From positions 372,001 through 436,000 of the forward strand of contig NZ_SPPK01000002.1 of the NCBI RefSeq assembly GCF_004569505.1: a stretch of DNA of 64,000 nt. Direction: 5' to 3'. Position numbers and translations under genes: made by a program. A model generated the notes under the pieces. It was not told where the DNA came from and did not search any database. It saw nothing but the letters and a program-made list of their open reading frames with translations. Position 1 is the stretch's first letter, and each line of letters starts with the position of its first letter. Of this stretch, positions 9,228-17,243 are shown piece by piece. Source of the DNA: Dysgonomonas mossii (GTDB lineage Bacteria; Bacteroidota; Bacteroidia; Bacteroidales; Dysgonomonadaceae).

Positions 9228-9926
9228 ATGAAACTTAATACGAAACTAAACATTAAGGATTGGGCTGAAGAAGACCGACCCCGCGAAAAGATGTTGTTAA
9301 AAGGGGTATCGGCACTTTCTGATGCTGAATTGCTAGGTATACTGATCGGTTCGGGCAATAAAAGCGAAACAGCGGTTGAGCTGTCCCAACGGATTTTACA
9401 TAGCGTTTCCAATAACCTGAACACTCTGGGTAAATTGGAAATAAAAGACCTTATAAAGGATTTTAAAGGAATAGGAGAAGCGAAAGCAATAACAATAGTG
9501 GCGGCACTGGAATTGGGAAAAAGAAGGAAATTGTCTGAAGCCCTTGTCAGTCCGCAAATTACGTCCAGTAAAGATGTGTATGATATATTTCATCCGATAT
9601 TAGCAGACCTAAAGCATGAAGAAGTATGGGTTTTGTTCCTTAACCGGGCTAATAAAGTGGTGAAAAATATACAGATAAGTAAAGGTGGTTTGACCGCAAC
9701 AGTAGTGGATATCCGTCTGATAATGAAAGAAGGTATCCAATCCTTAGCCTCGGCTATGGTACTGTGTCATAATCATCCCTCGGGAAACACTCAACCGAGC
9801 GACGATGATGATCAGATTACAAAGCGGCTCAAAGAAGCAGGACATATTATGGATATCCGCCTGCTCGATCATATTATTGTTTGTGACAACTCATATTACA
9901 GCTATATGGATACTGGGAGATTATAG
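9228..9926 (+). CDS. radC: RadC family JAMM-domain protein
   Basis: 232 aa. The N-terminal helix-hairpin-helix-like part (LKGVSALSDAELLGILIGSG, FKGIGEAKA) is followed by the JAMM/MPN domain with the zinc motif HNHPSGNTQPSDDD (His181, His183, Asp194). The family was named for DNA repair, but that role has been questioned and the enzymatic activity is unproven. The ATG at 9228, preceded by taggag, is preferred to the TTG at 9192, which overlaps the promoter box. A SMI1/KNR4 gene follows 21 nt downstream, probably in the same transcript. Confidence 0.92.
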   Translation: MKLNTKLNIKDWAEEDRPREKMLLKGVSALSDAELLGILIGSGNKSETAVELSQRILHSVSNNLNTLGKLEIKDLIKDFKGIGEAKAITIVAALELGKRRKLSEALVSPQITSSKDVYDIFHPILADLKHEEVWVLFLNRANKVVKNIQISKGGLTATVVDIRLIMKEGIQSLASAMVLCHNHPSGNTQPSDDDDQITKRLKEAGHIMDIRLLDHIIVCDNSYYSYMDTGRL

Positions 9927-9947
9927 AAGAGCAAAATAAGTATAAAG

Positions 9948-10499
9948 ATGAAAACCGCTATTACACAAAACTCAATTGTAGAGCAAAGTTGGCCTCGTAT
10001 AGAGAGCTATTTATTGAAACGAGGCGTGAAACCTGATGCAGTATTACTACCCGGGGCAACGCAAGAACAGATAGGCTGGGCCGAGTCTGTGCTTGGTGTA
10101 AAGTTACCCATCGATTTTCTCGAATTTTATAAAATACATAACGGGCAGATACCCAATGCGTATGGTATCGTTAACGGTGAAGAGTTGATGAGTCTTGAAC
10201 GTATTGTAGAAGAATGGGTAATCTGGCAACGTCTGGCTACTGTCGGAGCCTTTGATGATGCGATGGCAAATGCAGACGATGGCGTACAAGAAGTGTGGCA
10301 TAGTCGCTCGTGGATACCTTTTACCGACGACGGTTTGGGCAATCACTTGTGTTTAGATATGGCTCCTGCAAACAGGGGATCGCGGGGTCAGATAATTCGT
10401 ATATGGCACGATGATACCGGTCGATTCAGGCAAGCACCATCTTTTGGCTCTTGGGTTGCTAATTTTGCATACGACTTGAACCGGGCGATGTTCGTATAA
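9948..10499 (+). CDS. SMI1/KNR4 family protein
   Basis: 183 aa. The family core is visible: a charged helix, LPGATQEQIGWAESVLGVKLPIDFLEFYKIHNGQ (described here by its halves around residues 35-68), then WIPFTDDGLGNHLCLDMAP and the late GSWVANFAYDLN. SMI1/KNR4 proteins are often immunity proteins of polymorphic toxins in bacteria, yet no toxin gene is next to this one; it follows radC by 21 nt and may simply share its transcript. The function here is unknown. Confidence 0.85.
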   Translation: MKTAITQNSIVEQSWPRIESYLLKRGVKPDAVLLPGATQEQIGWAESVLGVKLPIDFLEFYKIHNGQIPNAYGIVNGEELMSLERIVEEWVIWQRLATVGAFDDAMANADDGVQEVWHSRSWIPFTDDGLGNHLCLDMAPANRGSRGQIIRIWHDDTGRFRQAPSFGSWVANFAYDLNRAMFV

Positions 10500-10513
10500 T
10501 CATCTTTTTTCAT

Positions 10514-10521
10514 TATTTTTG
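10514..10521 (+). promoter_or_regulatory. -7 promoter element upstream of the MIP18-like gene
   Basis: TATTTTTG, 74 nt upstream of the ATG at 10595. No good -33 element is visible. Confidence 0.45.
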
Positions 10522-10594
10522 TACCTCTAACAGAGGGTGATTGTAAACATTATATGCCAAAGAATGTTTATAACTCACATACAAAAAATGAATT

Positions 10595-10909
10595 ATGAGT
10601 GATTTATTACAATTAGAAAGCAAAATAGTAAACATGTTGAAGACTGTTTACGACCCGGAAATACCAGTCAATGTTTACGATCTCGGACTAATCTACGAAG
10701 TGGATATAGACGATGATAAAAATGTAACCATCACAATGACGCTGACAGCTCCAAACTGTCCGGCAGCCGATTTTATACTCGAAGATGTAAGATATAAAGT
10801 GCAGTCGGTTGCGGGAGTCAATAATGTGATCGTAGATCTTACTTTCGAGCCCGAGTGGAACAAAGATATGCTTAGCGAAGAGGCAAAACTTGAGTTAGGA
10901 TTTTTATAA
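10595..10909 (+). CDS. MIP18/DUF59 family Fe-S assembly protein (SufT-like)
   Basis: 104 aa single-domain protein of the MIP18/DUF59 family, which helps deliver or mature iron-sulfur clusters. The signature DPEIPVNVYDLGLIYEV (about residues 20-36) and TLTAPNCPAADFI with its conserved Cys (about residue 56) are clear, as is the C-terminal VDLTFEPEW. No suf or isc genes are in the window. lpxH begins 10 nt downstream, so the two are likely co-transcribed. Confidence 0.9.
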   Translation: MSDLLQLESKIVNMLKTVYDPEIPVNVYDLGLIYEVDIDDDKNVTITMTLTAPNCPAADFILEDVRYKVQSVAGVNNVIVDLTFEPEWNKDMLSEEAKLELGFL

Positions 10910-10919
10910 AACACAGGCG

Positions 10920-11726
10920 GTGGGAAAGAAAGTTTATTTTTTATCCGATGCCCATTTGGGTTCAGCTTTTCATAAGAAAAAAATGGATAAGCAACAGATG
11001 ATGACATTGCCATCTGTAAAAATCAAAGAAAGTTATTTCCCACAACATGAGGTGGAGCGCAAGCTGTGTCGTTGGCTTGATATGGTAAAGCAAGATGCAC
11101 AGGCTGTTTATCTGTTGGGTGATATCTTCGACTACTGGTTCGAGTACCGGAATGTGGTTCCGCGTGGATTTGTCCGCTTCTTGGGCAAAGTAGCCGAGCT
11201 TACAGATATGGGGATAGAGGTGCATTTCTTTATCGGCAATCACGATATTTGGGTGACCGACTATTTACAGAAAGAGTGTGGTATGATTGTTCATGTTCAG
11301 CCTTTGGTGAAAGAAATATTCGGCAAAAAGTTTTTTCTGGCACATGGAGATGGCTTAGGAGATGATTCCGCATCATTTAAAATCCTGCGGTCTGTTTTCC
11401 ATAGCAAAATATGCAGAAAAGCTTATGCCGCTATTCATCCCCGTTGGACAGTAGGCTTTGCGCAATGGTGGTCGAACCACAATCGTGAGAACGACGAGAT
11501 GCCGGACTATTTTGGTGAAGATAAAGAACACTTGGTGGTCTATGCCAAAAATCATTTGAAACTGGCTCCGAATATCAACTTCTTCATCTTCGGACATCGG
11601 CATATAATGCTCGATCTGATGATCTCTGCTACCGGCAGGGTCGTGATATTGGGCGATTGGATTAAGTTTTTCTCTTATGGCGTATACGATGGGGAGAACT
11701 TTTCGTTAGAGATGTTTGAAGAGTAG
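10920..11726 (+). CDS. lpxH: UDP-2,3-diacylglucosamine diphosphatase
   Basis: 268 aa calcineurin-like phosphoesterase. LpxH cleaves UDP-2,3-diacylglucosamine to lipid X in lipid A synthesis, at the inner membrane. The metal motifs occur in order: SDAHLG (Asp10, His12), GDIFDYWFEYR, GNHDIW, AHGDGLG and FGHRH. The start is the GTG at 10920; the first ATG (10983) would remove the SDAHLG motif, so a non-ATG start is required. It follows the MIP18-like gene by 10 nt and ends at a terminator shared with the convergent barrel gene. Confidence 0.88.
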   Translation: MGKKVYFLSDAHLGSAFHKKKMDKQQMMTLPSVKIKESYFPQHEVERKLCRWLDMVKQDAQAVYLLGDIFDYWFEYRNVVPRGFVRFLGKVAELTDMGIEVHFFIGNHDIWVTDYLQKECGMIVHVQPLVKEIFGKKFFLAHGDGLGDDSASFKILRSVFHSKICRKAYAAIHPRWTVGFAQWWSNHNRENDEMPDYFGEDKEHLVVYAKNHLKLAPNINFFIFGHRHIMLDLMISATGRVVILGDWIKFFSYGVYDGENFSLEMFEE

Positions 11727-11744
11727 AGGGTTAAATAATAGACA

Positions 11745-11779
11745 AAAAAAAGGGAGAATCTTTATTCTCCCTTTTTTAT
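11745..11779. terminator. Bidirectional terminator between lpxH and the barrel gene
   Basis: aaaaagggagaat (11747-11759) pairs with attctcccttttt (11764-11776), with an A-run on one side and a T-run on the other, between two convergent genes. Confidence 0.88.
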
Positions 11780-11792
11780 TATTTATAGATAT

Positions 11793-12272
11793 TTAGAATC
11801 TGATTCCATAACCAAGCATGAAATACGCAGGGTCTTGATGTTCTACAAATGTATATTTAAACTCGAAGTTTAGATATCCATTATCTGTAATATCATATTG
11901 TCCACCCGCTCCAATATTGATACCGAAACTAGTATCACTAGCACTTACTCCACTAACTGAAATACGGTTATTCAACATTGCTCCACCCACAAAAGGATAA
12001 AGAGCTAGTCCCTGTACACCTTCTATAGGAAATACGTAATGCACATTGATGTCAACATCCAATCCTGTAATATTATTATTTGGAACAAGGAATGTTAACC
12101 CCGGAGCGATGCGGATATTGTTTGTTAGAAAATAACGACCTTCGACCCCTAAGCCTAGACGTTCAAATTCTGTTTGGTAACCTAACTTGGGCATAATAGC
12201 TTTCGACCCTTGTTGTGCTTGCACTCCGATTGCCAATAAGGCAAACATAAAAACGAATAATACTTTTTTCAT
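11793..12272 (-). CDS. Small outer-membrane beta-barrel protein
   Basis: 159 aa. A signal peptide (MKKVLFVFMFALLAIGVQA, cleavage before QQGSK) is followed by alternating strands with aromatic ends and a terminal GYGIRF, typical of small OmpX/OmpW-like or porin-family barrels in Bacteroidota. The function is unknown. The ATG at 12270-12272 is preferred; the longer frame would start with TTG (12276-12278) and add only two residues before MKK. It is transcribed toward lpxH and divergently from lrgA, with a 400-bp upstream region that contains a palindrome. Confidence 0.82.
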   Translation of the reverse strand: MKKVLFVFMFALLAIGVQAQQGSKAIMPKLGYQTEFERLGLGVEGRYFLTNNIRIAPGLTFLVPNNNITGLDVDINVHYVFPIEGVQGLALYPFVGGAMLNNRISVSGVSASDTSFGINIGAGGQYDITDNGYLNFEFKYTFVEHQDPAYFMLGYGIRF

Positions 12273-12449
12273 ATACAATTATTTAATAAATTATTATACA
12301 ATAAAATATACTTTAAATATTTAAAATTAAGATTTGATTATTTTTTTCAGATTGTAATGTGCTACGGTTAAAAAATTTGTTCTGGTTTTAATTTTTTATT
12401 TAATGTTATTATTGTGTCCTTTTTAAATCCCTTTTAACAAACAAACGCA

Positions 12450-12457
12450 CAAACATA
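12450..12457 (-). promoter_or_regulatory. -7 promoter element of the barrel gene
   Basis: CAAACATA on the plus strand reads TATGTTTG on the minus strand and matches TAnnTTTG. It implies a leader of about 170 nt. Confidence 0.45.
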
Positions 12458-12467
12458 ATATAAAGTT

Positions 12468-12481
12468 CACAAATATTTGTG
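12468..12481. promoter_or_regulatory. 14-bp perfect palindrome, possible operator
   Basis: CACAAATATTTGTG is perfectly self-complementary and is flanked by aaag/cttt in inverted orientation with a 2-nt offset. It lies 11 nt upstream of the putative minus-strand -7 box, around where a -33 element would be expected. The regulator is unknown. Confidence 0.4.
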
Positions 12482-12636
12482 CTTTTAGGTTTGTTTTTTC
12501 TAAATAAAAGCGTTTTTGATAAATATTTACAGCCTTTGAAATGACTTTGAAATCTACATAGTTAAATAATACTTAGGGAGTTTACTCTGTCTGAAAAATT
12601 AAAGTAAGGTCTGATAGCTTATCAATAAAAAACATC

Positions 12637-12644
12637 TAACTTTG
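12637..12644 (+). promoter_or_regulatory. -7 promoter element of lrgAB
   Basis: TAACTTTG matches TAnnTTTG and lies 28 nt before the lrgA ATG. Confidence 0.55.
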
Positions 12645-12672
12645 TACCCGAGTTAATTAGAAGGTTATCGTT

Positions 12673-13020
12673 ATGAAAATGATAAAAGGTATCTTTATCA
12701 TTCTCCTGTTTTATTTCTTGGGACAAGGAATCAGTTATCTTATTCAAGGATTCGTTCCCGGGAATATCATCGGAATGATTTTATTATTCCTCAGTCTTTA
12801 CTTCAAGGCTATCTCTCCCGACAATGTAAAAGACGTAGCAAATGTGTTTACCCGCAACATGGCAATATTCTTTATTCCTGCCGGAGCAGGCTTATTGGGT
12901 GCGTATGGTGTGATCAGTAAATTCTGGATGTCTATACTCATCGTTTGTTCGGTGAGTACGGTATTGGTTATTGTGGTTGTCGCTATTGTTCAACAACAAA
13001 TGGAACAAAGAAGAAAATGA
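12673..13020 (+). CDS. lrgA: CidA/LrgA family membrane protein
   Basis: 115 aa with four predicted membrane helices and the family motif PGNIIGMILLFL (about residues 29-40). CidA/LrgA proteins are holin-like; in Firmicutes they modulate murein hydrolase activity and cell lysis, and some homologues take part in pyruvate uptake. The stop codon overlaps the next start in an ATGA, so LrgB is translationally coupled. I infer one LrgAB membrane system. No LytSR regulator is present. Confidence 0.88.
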   Translation: MKMIKGIFIILLFYFLGQGISYLIQGFVPGNIIGMILLFLSLYFKAISPDNVKDVANVFTRNMAIFFIPAGAGLLGAYGVISKFWMSILIVCSVSTVLVIVVVAIVQQQMEQRRK

Positions 13021-13715
13021 GAGCACTATTTGAATCCACAGAATTTACGCTTCTCCTTGTTTTTGGCAGCTACCTGTTCGGACAATGGGTTTTTAAGAAG
13101 ACACGCATCGCTTTGTTGCATCCTATGATTGTTGCCATTGCTATTATTATAGTATTCTTGAAGGTGACAGGTATCGATTACCGGACTTTTGAAGAGAGCA
13201 GTCGGTTTGTTAGCTTCATGCTCGGGCCTTCCGTTGTGGCGTTAGGCTATATCCTATACGAGCAGTTGGCGTACCTCAAGGGCAATGTAATATCCATCCT
13301 TACTTCTATCTTTATGGGTAGCATTGTGGGGATACTCAGTGTGGTACTATTAGCGAGAATAACAGGAGCCGATCAGATGCTTATCCATTCTCTCGAACCC
13401 AAATCGGTGACTACACCCATTGCGATGAGTATTGCCGAACAGTCGGGCGGTAATGTATCACTTACGGCGGTGATTGTGCTTTTCTGCGGTATATTCGGAA
13501 GTATTATCGGACCACCTATATTACGTTTGCTTGGTATCAAAAGCAGTGTTGCCAGAGGCTTGGCTATGGGAGCTTCTTCACACGGAGTAGGCACGGCCAA
13601 AGCAATGGAAATGGGGATGATAGAAGGCGCATTGAGCGGGCTTGCCATCGGTTTGATGGGGGTAATGACTGCATTGCTGATACCGATATTGCACCAGCTG
13701 TTTGCTTCATTATAG
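13017..13715 (+). CDS. lrgB: LrgB/CidB family membrane protein
   Basis: 232 aa polytopic inner-membrane protein, partner of LrgA. It shows the LrgB features: FMLGPSVVALGYILYEQ (about residues 65-81), LEPKSVTTPIAMSIAEQSGG (about 125-144) and GASSHGVGTAKAMEMG near the end. The ATG at 13017 is chosen because it overlaps the lrgA stop (ATGA) and matches the family N-terminus; the open frame extends further upstream inside lrgA but that part is a shadow. After the stop, an imperfect hairpin at 13720-13751 may act as a weak terminator. Confidence 0.9.
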   Translation: MRALFESTEFTLLLVFGSYLFGQWVFKKTRIALLHPMIVAIAIIIVFLKVTGIDYRTFEESSRFVSFMLGPSVVALGYILYEQLAYLKGNVISILTSIFMGSIVGILSVVLLARITGADQMLIHSLEPKSVTTPIAMSIAEQSGGNVSLTAVIVLFCGIFGSIIGPPILRLLGIKSSVARGLAMGASSHGVGTAKAMEMGMIEGALSGLAIGLMGVMTALLIPILHQLFASL

Positions 13716-13787
13716 AAAAAGGCCGATAGGATGAAAAATCCTTATCAGCCTCCAAGCATAAATAGCTTATTGAATTCAGCAAAACTC

Positions 13788-14921
13788 TTATCTCAAAGAT
13801 GATATGTCTATAACGTAACGGAATTGAACTTTTCCGGCCAGTACATTTTTGTATGCTTCATTTACTTGCTGTATCGGTATAATCTCTACCATCGGGTAAA
13901 TGTTGTTAGCGACCGAGTAATCCATCATTTCCTGTGTCTCGCGTATGCCGCCGATCAACGTTCCATATATTTTCTTGCGTCCTTGCAGAGCCCACGTTTG
14001 AACAGATGGCATGTCTTTGATAGCCGGAACACCAATCAGAACCATTGTACCATCAACTTTTAGCATCGACAGATACGATTCTACGCTGAACGAAGCAGGG
14101 ATCGTACTCAAAATGAGATCGAATGTACCTTCCAGACCTTTCGATTCGTCTGCATTTTTTGTGTTTACATATCTTACCGCACCCAGTTTGGCGGCAGCCT
14201 CACGTTTATCTTCGGTAATGTCGAAAACAGTAACTTCGGCTCCCATCTTAATGGCATATTGCACAGCCATATGTCCCAATCCTCCAAAGCCCGCAACAGC
14301 AACCTTATCGCCCGCCTTCACCTTATTATATTTCAAAGGCGAATAGGTAGTAATACCTGCACATAGAAGAGGAGCTATTTTTTCGAGAGGAGCTCCTTTC
14401 GGTATGGTTATCGCAAAAGCTTCTCTGACAACGATGTTGTTTGAGTATCCGCCTTGCGTATATCCGTCACCTTCCTTGCTGCTGTAGGTATAAGTAGCCC
14501 CTTTGGTACAATATTGTTCTTCACCCGCTTTGCAATAGTAACATTCTCCGCACGAGTTGACCATACAACCCACACCTGCATAATCTCCGACTTTGAACTT
14601 AGTAACATTCTTGCCTGCTTTCACTACCTTGCCCACAATCTCATGTCCCGGAACAAGCGGATAGGCTACTTGCCCCCAGTCGCCTTTAACGGTATGTATA
14701 TCTGAGTGGCAGATACCCGAATACAGTATCTCTATCAGAATATCATCATCGTTGAGGTTTCTGCGTTCAAATTCGTAAGGGGTAAGAGGAGCGGAGGGAT
14801 CTGTTGCAGCATAAGCTTTTGTACAGATATGCCCATCATGTTGGTGATCGCATTGAGCATTCAGGTGAATGACTCCGAAAATAAACATAGCGACGAAGCT
14901 GCTAAGAAATTGTGTCTTCAT
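13788..14921 (-). CDS. Zinc-dependent alcohol dehydrogenase (YahK-like) with signal peptide
   Basis: 377 aa. The catalytic body is a normal medium-chain, NAD(P)-dependent alcohol/aldehyde dehydrogenase of the YahK/CAD-like type: GICHSDIH (Cys71), GHEIVG (His93, Glu94), structural zinc cysteines at 124, 127, 130 and 138, and the Rossmann loop GFGGLGHM (about 211-218). Unusually, the normal cytoplasmic N-terminus KAYAATDPSAPLTP is preceded by about 34 residues, consisting of a convincing signal peptide (MKTQFLSSFVAMFIFGVIHLNA) and a His/Cys-rich linker QCDHQHDGHICT. The frame is continuous. The ATG at 14919-14921 gives the signal peptide; the open frame extends 16 codons further upstream. Monocistronic. 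Confidence 0.85.
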   Translation of the reverse strand: MKTQFLSSFVAMFIFGVIHLNAQCDHQHDGHICTKAYAATDPSAPLTPYEFERRNLNDDDILIEILYSGICHSDIHTVKGDWGQVAYPLVPGHEIVGKVVKAGKNVTKFKVGDYAGVGCMVNSCGECYYCKAGEEQYCTKGATYTYSSKEGDGYTQGGYSNNIVVREAFAITIPKGAPLEKIAPLLCAGITTYSPLKYNKVKAGDKVAVAGFGGLGHMAVQYAIKMGAEVTVFDITEDKREAAAKLGAVRYVNTKNADESKGLEGTFDLILSTIPASFSVESYLSMLKVDGTMVLIGVPAIKDMPSVQTWALQGRKKIYGTLIGGIRETQEMMDYSVANNIYPMVEIIPIQQVNEAYKNVLAGKVQFRYVIDISSLR

Positions 14922-15234
14922 GATGATTGTCGATACTTTAAAGTGATAGACTAAAATGACCGTATACATAATATGATCGTTGAGAAAAGAAAAACCCTAA
15001 AGGAAAAATCACTTTTTTTATACCGGAGATTTGAAAATATTCTTGTCTTATTTTACTTGTTAAAGACAAAAGATACTCCCTATCGTCAGTATGACTGAGT
15101 GGAGGTGATCTGCGGTGATAATGTTTTAGGTTACTTATAATATCAGGCAGTTCTTTTTTTGGTTACCTTTGCGATGATTAGAAATACAATCTCGGTTAAA
15201 AAAAATAGTTTTCAATTTATAACTCAAAATATAT
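14922..15234. other. 313-bp divergent intergenic region
   Basis: Region between the divergent alcohol dehydrogenase and Uup genes. It holds the Uup -7 element. No small gene or RNA structure is recognised. Confidence 0.5.
15164..15171 (+). promoter_or_regulatory. -7 promoter element of the Uup-type gene
   Basis: TACCTTTG matches TAnnTTTG, 63 nt before the ATG. Confidence 0.5.
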
Positions 15235-17112
15235 ATGGCTTCTTTCCTGCAAGTTGAAGGACTTACAAAAAGCTTTGGTGATCTGGTTTTGTTTCGTGAT
15301 ATATCATTCGGTATAGCCGAAGGCGAACGCATCGGGCTGATCGCAAAAAATGGGTCGGGCAAGACCACCTTGTTGAATATCCTCACAGGAAAAGAACCTT
15401 ACGATAGCGGAGCCGTTGTTTTTCGCCGCGACTTGCGTGTTGCCTATCTTGAACAAGATCCTACCTATCCCGAGAATCTGACGGTGCTAGAAGCGTGTTT
15501 CCATTCGGGGAATGATGTTACAGACCTCATTGCCGAATACGAAAGGGTAATCAACTCGAAAGATCATTCGGGGCTTGATGCTATCTTGCAAAAGATGGAT
15601 ATTTTGCAGGCATGGGACTACGAGCATCGTGCAAAGCAGATTTTGGGACAACTGAAAATTACCGATTTCGAACAAAAAATATCTCAGCTGTCGGGAGGAC
15701 AGCTCAAGCGTGTGGCACTCGCCAATGTGCTGATTACGGAACCCGATCTTATTATTCTCGATGAGCCTACCAACCACCTCGACCTCGATATGGTGGAGTG
15801 GCTCGAAGAATACCTTCAACGTTCACGTTTGAGTCTGTTGATGGTAACGCACGACCGCTATTTTCTCGATCGTGTATGTAACGAAATCATAGAGATAGAT
15901 CAACAACAGTTGTATCAGTATAAAGGAAATTTTTCGTACTATCTCGAAAAGCGAGACGAGCGTATTTCTGCTCAGAATGCCGAGTTGGATCGTGCAAACA
16001 ATATTTTGCGTAAAGAGCTGGAGTGGATGCGTCGTCAACCGCAAGCCCGGGCTACGAAGGCAAAGTCGAGGATCGATGCATTCTACGACTTGGAAAAGAA
16101 AGCCCAGCAGGTGCGTGATGCCGGAAATGTGCAATTACAGATGAAAGGTACATATATCGGCAATAAGATTTTCGAAGCACAGCATGTTTACAAATCCTTT
16201 GGAGATATTAAGATACTCGAAGATTTTAATTATGTGTTTGCCCGATACGAAAAACTGGGTATTGTAGGAAATAACGGTACGGGGAAATCTACATTCATCA
16301 AAATGCTGATGGGGGAGGTTGCTCCCGACAAAGGAGGGTTCGATATTGGCGAAACTGTAAAATTCGGTTACTACAGTCAGGACGGACTGAAGTTTGACGA
16401 ACAGATGAAGGTTATTGACGTGGTTCAGAATATAGCTGAGGTGATAGATTTGGGCAATGGCAGCAGGCTGACAGCATCACAATTTCTACAACATTTTCTC
16501 TTTCCACCCGAAAAACAGCACAATTTTGTCTATAAACTTTCGGGAGGAGAAAAACGTCGTCTGTATCTCTGTACAGTCTTGATAACCAACCCTAACTTCT
16601 TGGTATTGGATGAGCCTACCAACGATTTGGATATCGTTACGCTCAATATTCTCGAAGAATACCTTCAACAGTTCAAAGGTTGTGTGATTGTGGTATCGCA
16701 CGACCGTTATTTTATGGATAAAGTGGTAGATCACTTGCTTGCTTTTCAGGGAAGCGCACGTATAAAGGATTTCCCAGGCAACTATACTCAGTACCGTGAG
16801 TGGAAAGAGGTGCAGGAGCTTCTTGAAAAAGAAAAGGAACAAGCTGCGAAGCCTAAAGAAGAAAAGGTGCAACAGGCGCAGCCTAAGAATGACGAAAAGA
16901 AAAAGCTTTCGTTCAAAGAAAAGCGTGAGTTTGAAGAACTCGATGCGCTGATACCGCAACTAGAAGAAGAGAAAGCGAACCTTGAAAATGAATTATCCAG
17001 CGGTACATTATCCACTGATGAATTATTGCAGAAATCGAATCGTATCAGTCAACTGATGGAGGAGATAGAAGAGAAAACAATGCGTTGGCTGGAGTTGAGC
17101 GAGTTGGCATAG
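15235..17112 (+). CDS. uup: ABC-F family ATPase, Uup type
   Basis: 625 aa soluble protein with two ABC ATPase domains and no membrane domain. Walker A motifs are AKNGSGKTTLL (about residues 38-48) and GNNGTGKSTFI (about 345); signatures are LSGGQLKRVALA and LSGGEKRRLYLC; Walker B motifs end in LDEPTNHLDL and LDEPTNDLDI. A charged C-terminal extension (about 535-625) rich in Lys/Glu ends in a coiled coil (LDALIPQLEEEKANL), as in Uup. ABC-F proteins act on the ribosome; Uup is linked to translation and to suppression of transposon precise excision. A REP/RAYT island begins 10 nt after its stop. Confidence 0.9.
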   Translation: MASFLQVEGLTKSFGDLVLFRDISFGIAEGERIGLIAKNGSGKTTLLNILTGKEPYDSGAVVFRRDLRVAYLEQDPTYPENLTVLEACFHSGNDVTDLIAEYERVINSKDHSGLDAILQKMDILQAWDYEHRAKQILGQLKITDFEQKISQLSGGQLKRVALANVLITEPDLIILDEPTNHLDLDMVEWLEEYLQRSRLSLLMVTHDRYFLDRVCNEIIEIDQQQLYQYKGNFSYYLEKRDERISAQNAELDRANNILRKELEWMRRQPQARATKAKSRIDAFYDLEKKAQQVRDAGNVQLQMKGTYIGNKIFEAQHVYKSFGDIKILEDFNYVFARYEKLGIVGNNGTGKSTFIKMLMGEVAPDKGGFDIGETVKFGYYSQDGLKFDEQMKVIDVVQNIAEVIDLGNGSRLTASQFLQHFLFPPEKQHNFVYKLSGGEKRRLYLCTVLITNPNFLVLDEPTNDLDIVTLNILEEYLQQFKGCVIVVSHDRYFMDKVVDHLLAFQGSARIKDFPGNYTQYREWKEVQELLEKEKEQAAKPKEEKVQQAQPKNDEKKKLSFKEKREFEELDALIPQLEEEKANLENELSSGTLSTDELLQKSNRISQLMEEIEEKTMRWLELSELA

Positions 17113-17121
17113 TATTAGAAT

Positions 17122-17211
17122 AGGTGATTGCAAATCCCTCATGACTTAATCTTTCGGATTGCAAATCCTTATAGTAGAACGCAGGTGATTACAAATCCCC
17201 TGCAACGAAAG
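17122..17211. repeat. REP cluster A, three palindromic units
   Basis: Units: aggtgattgcaaatccct (17122-17139), ctttcggattgcaaatcc (17151-17168) and gcaggtgattacaaatcc, continuing to cctgc (17181-17203). The last forms a 10-bp stem with one mismatch and loop aca. CTTTCG at 17151 and CGAAAG at 17206 are also complementary, so the last two units can close into one larger structure. Confidence 0.85.
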
Positions 17212-17243
17212 TATTAATTACATTCGATAAAGATAGAAATATA

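Larger units (their letters stand above)
12273..12672. other. 400-bp divergent intergenic region
   Basis: AT-rich DNA between the barrel gene (minus) and lrgA (plus). It contains putative -7 elements for both genes and the palindrome at 12468-12481. No coding region or RNA gene is seen. Confidence 0.6.

Noticed and set aside
9948-10499. SMI1/KNR4 gene as part of a toxin-immunity locus
   Set aside because: No toxin, Rhs, T6SS or other immunity gene is adjacent; it sits in a housekeeping run after radC.
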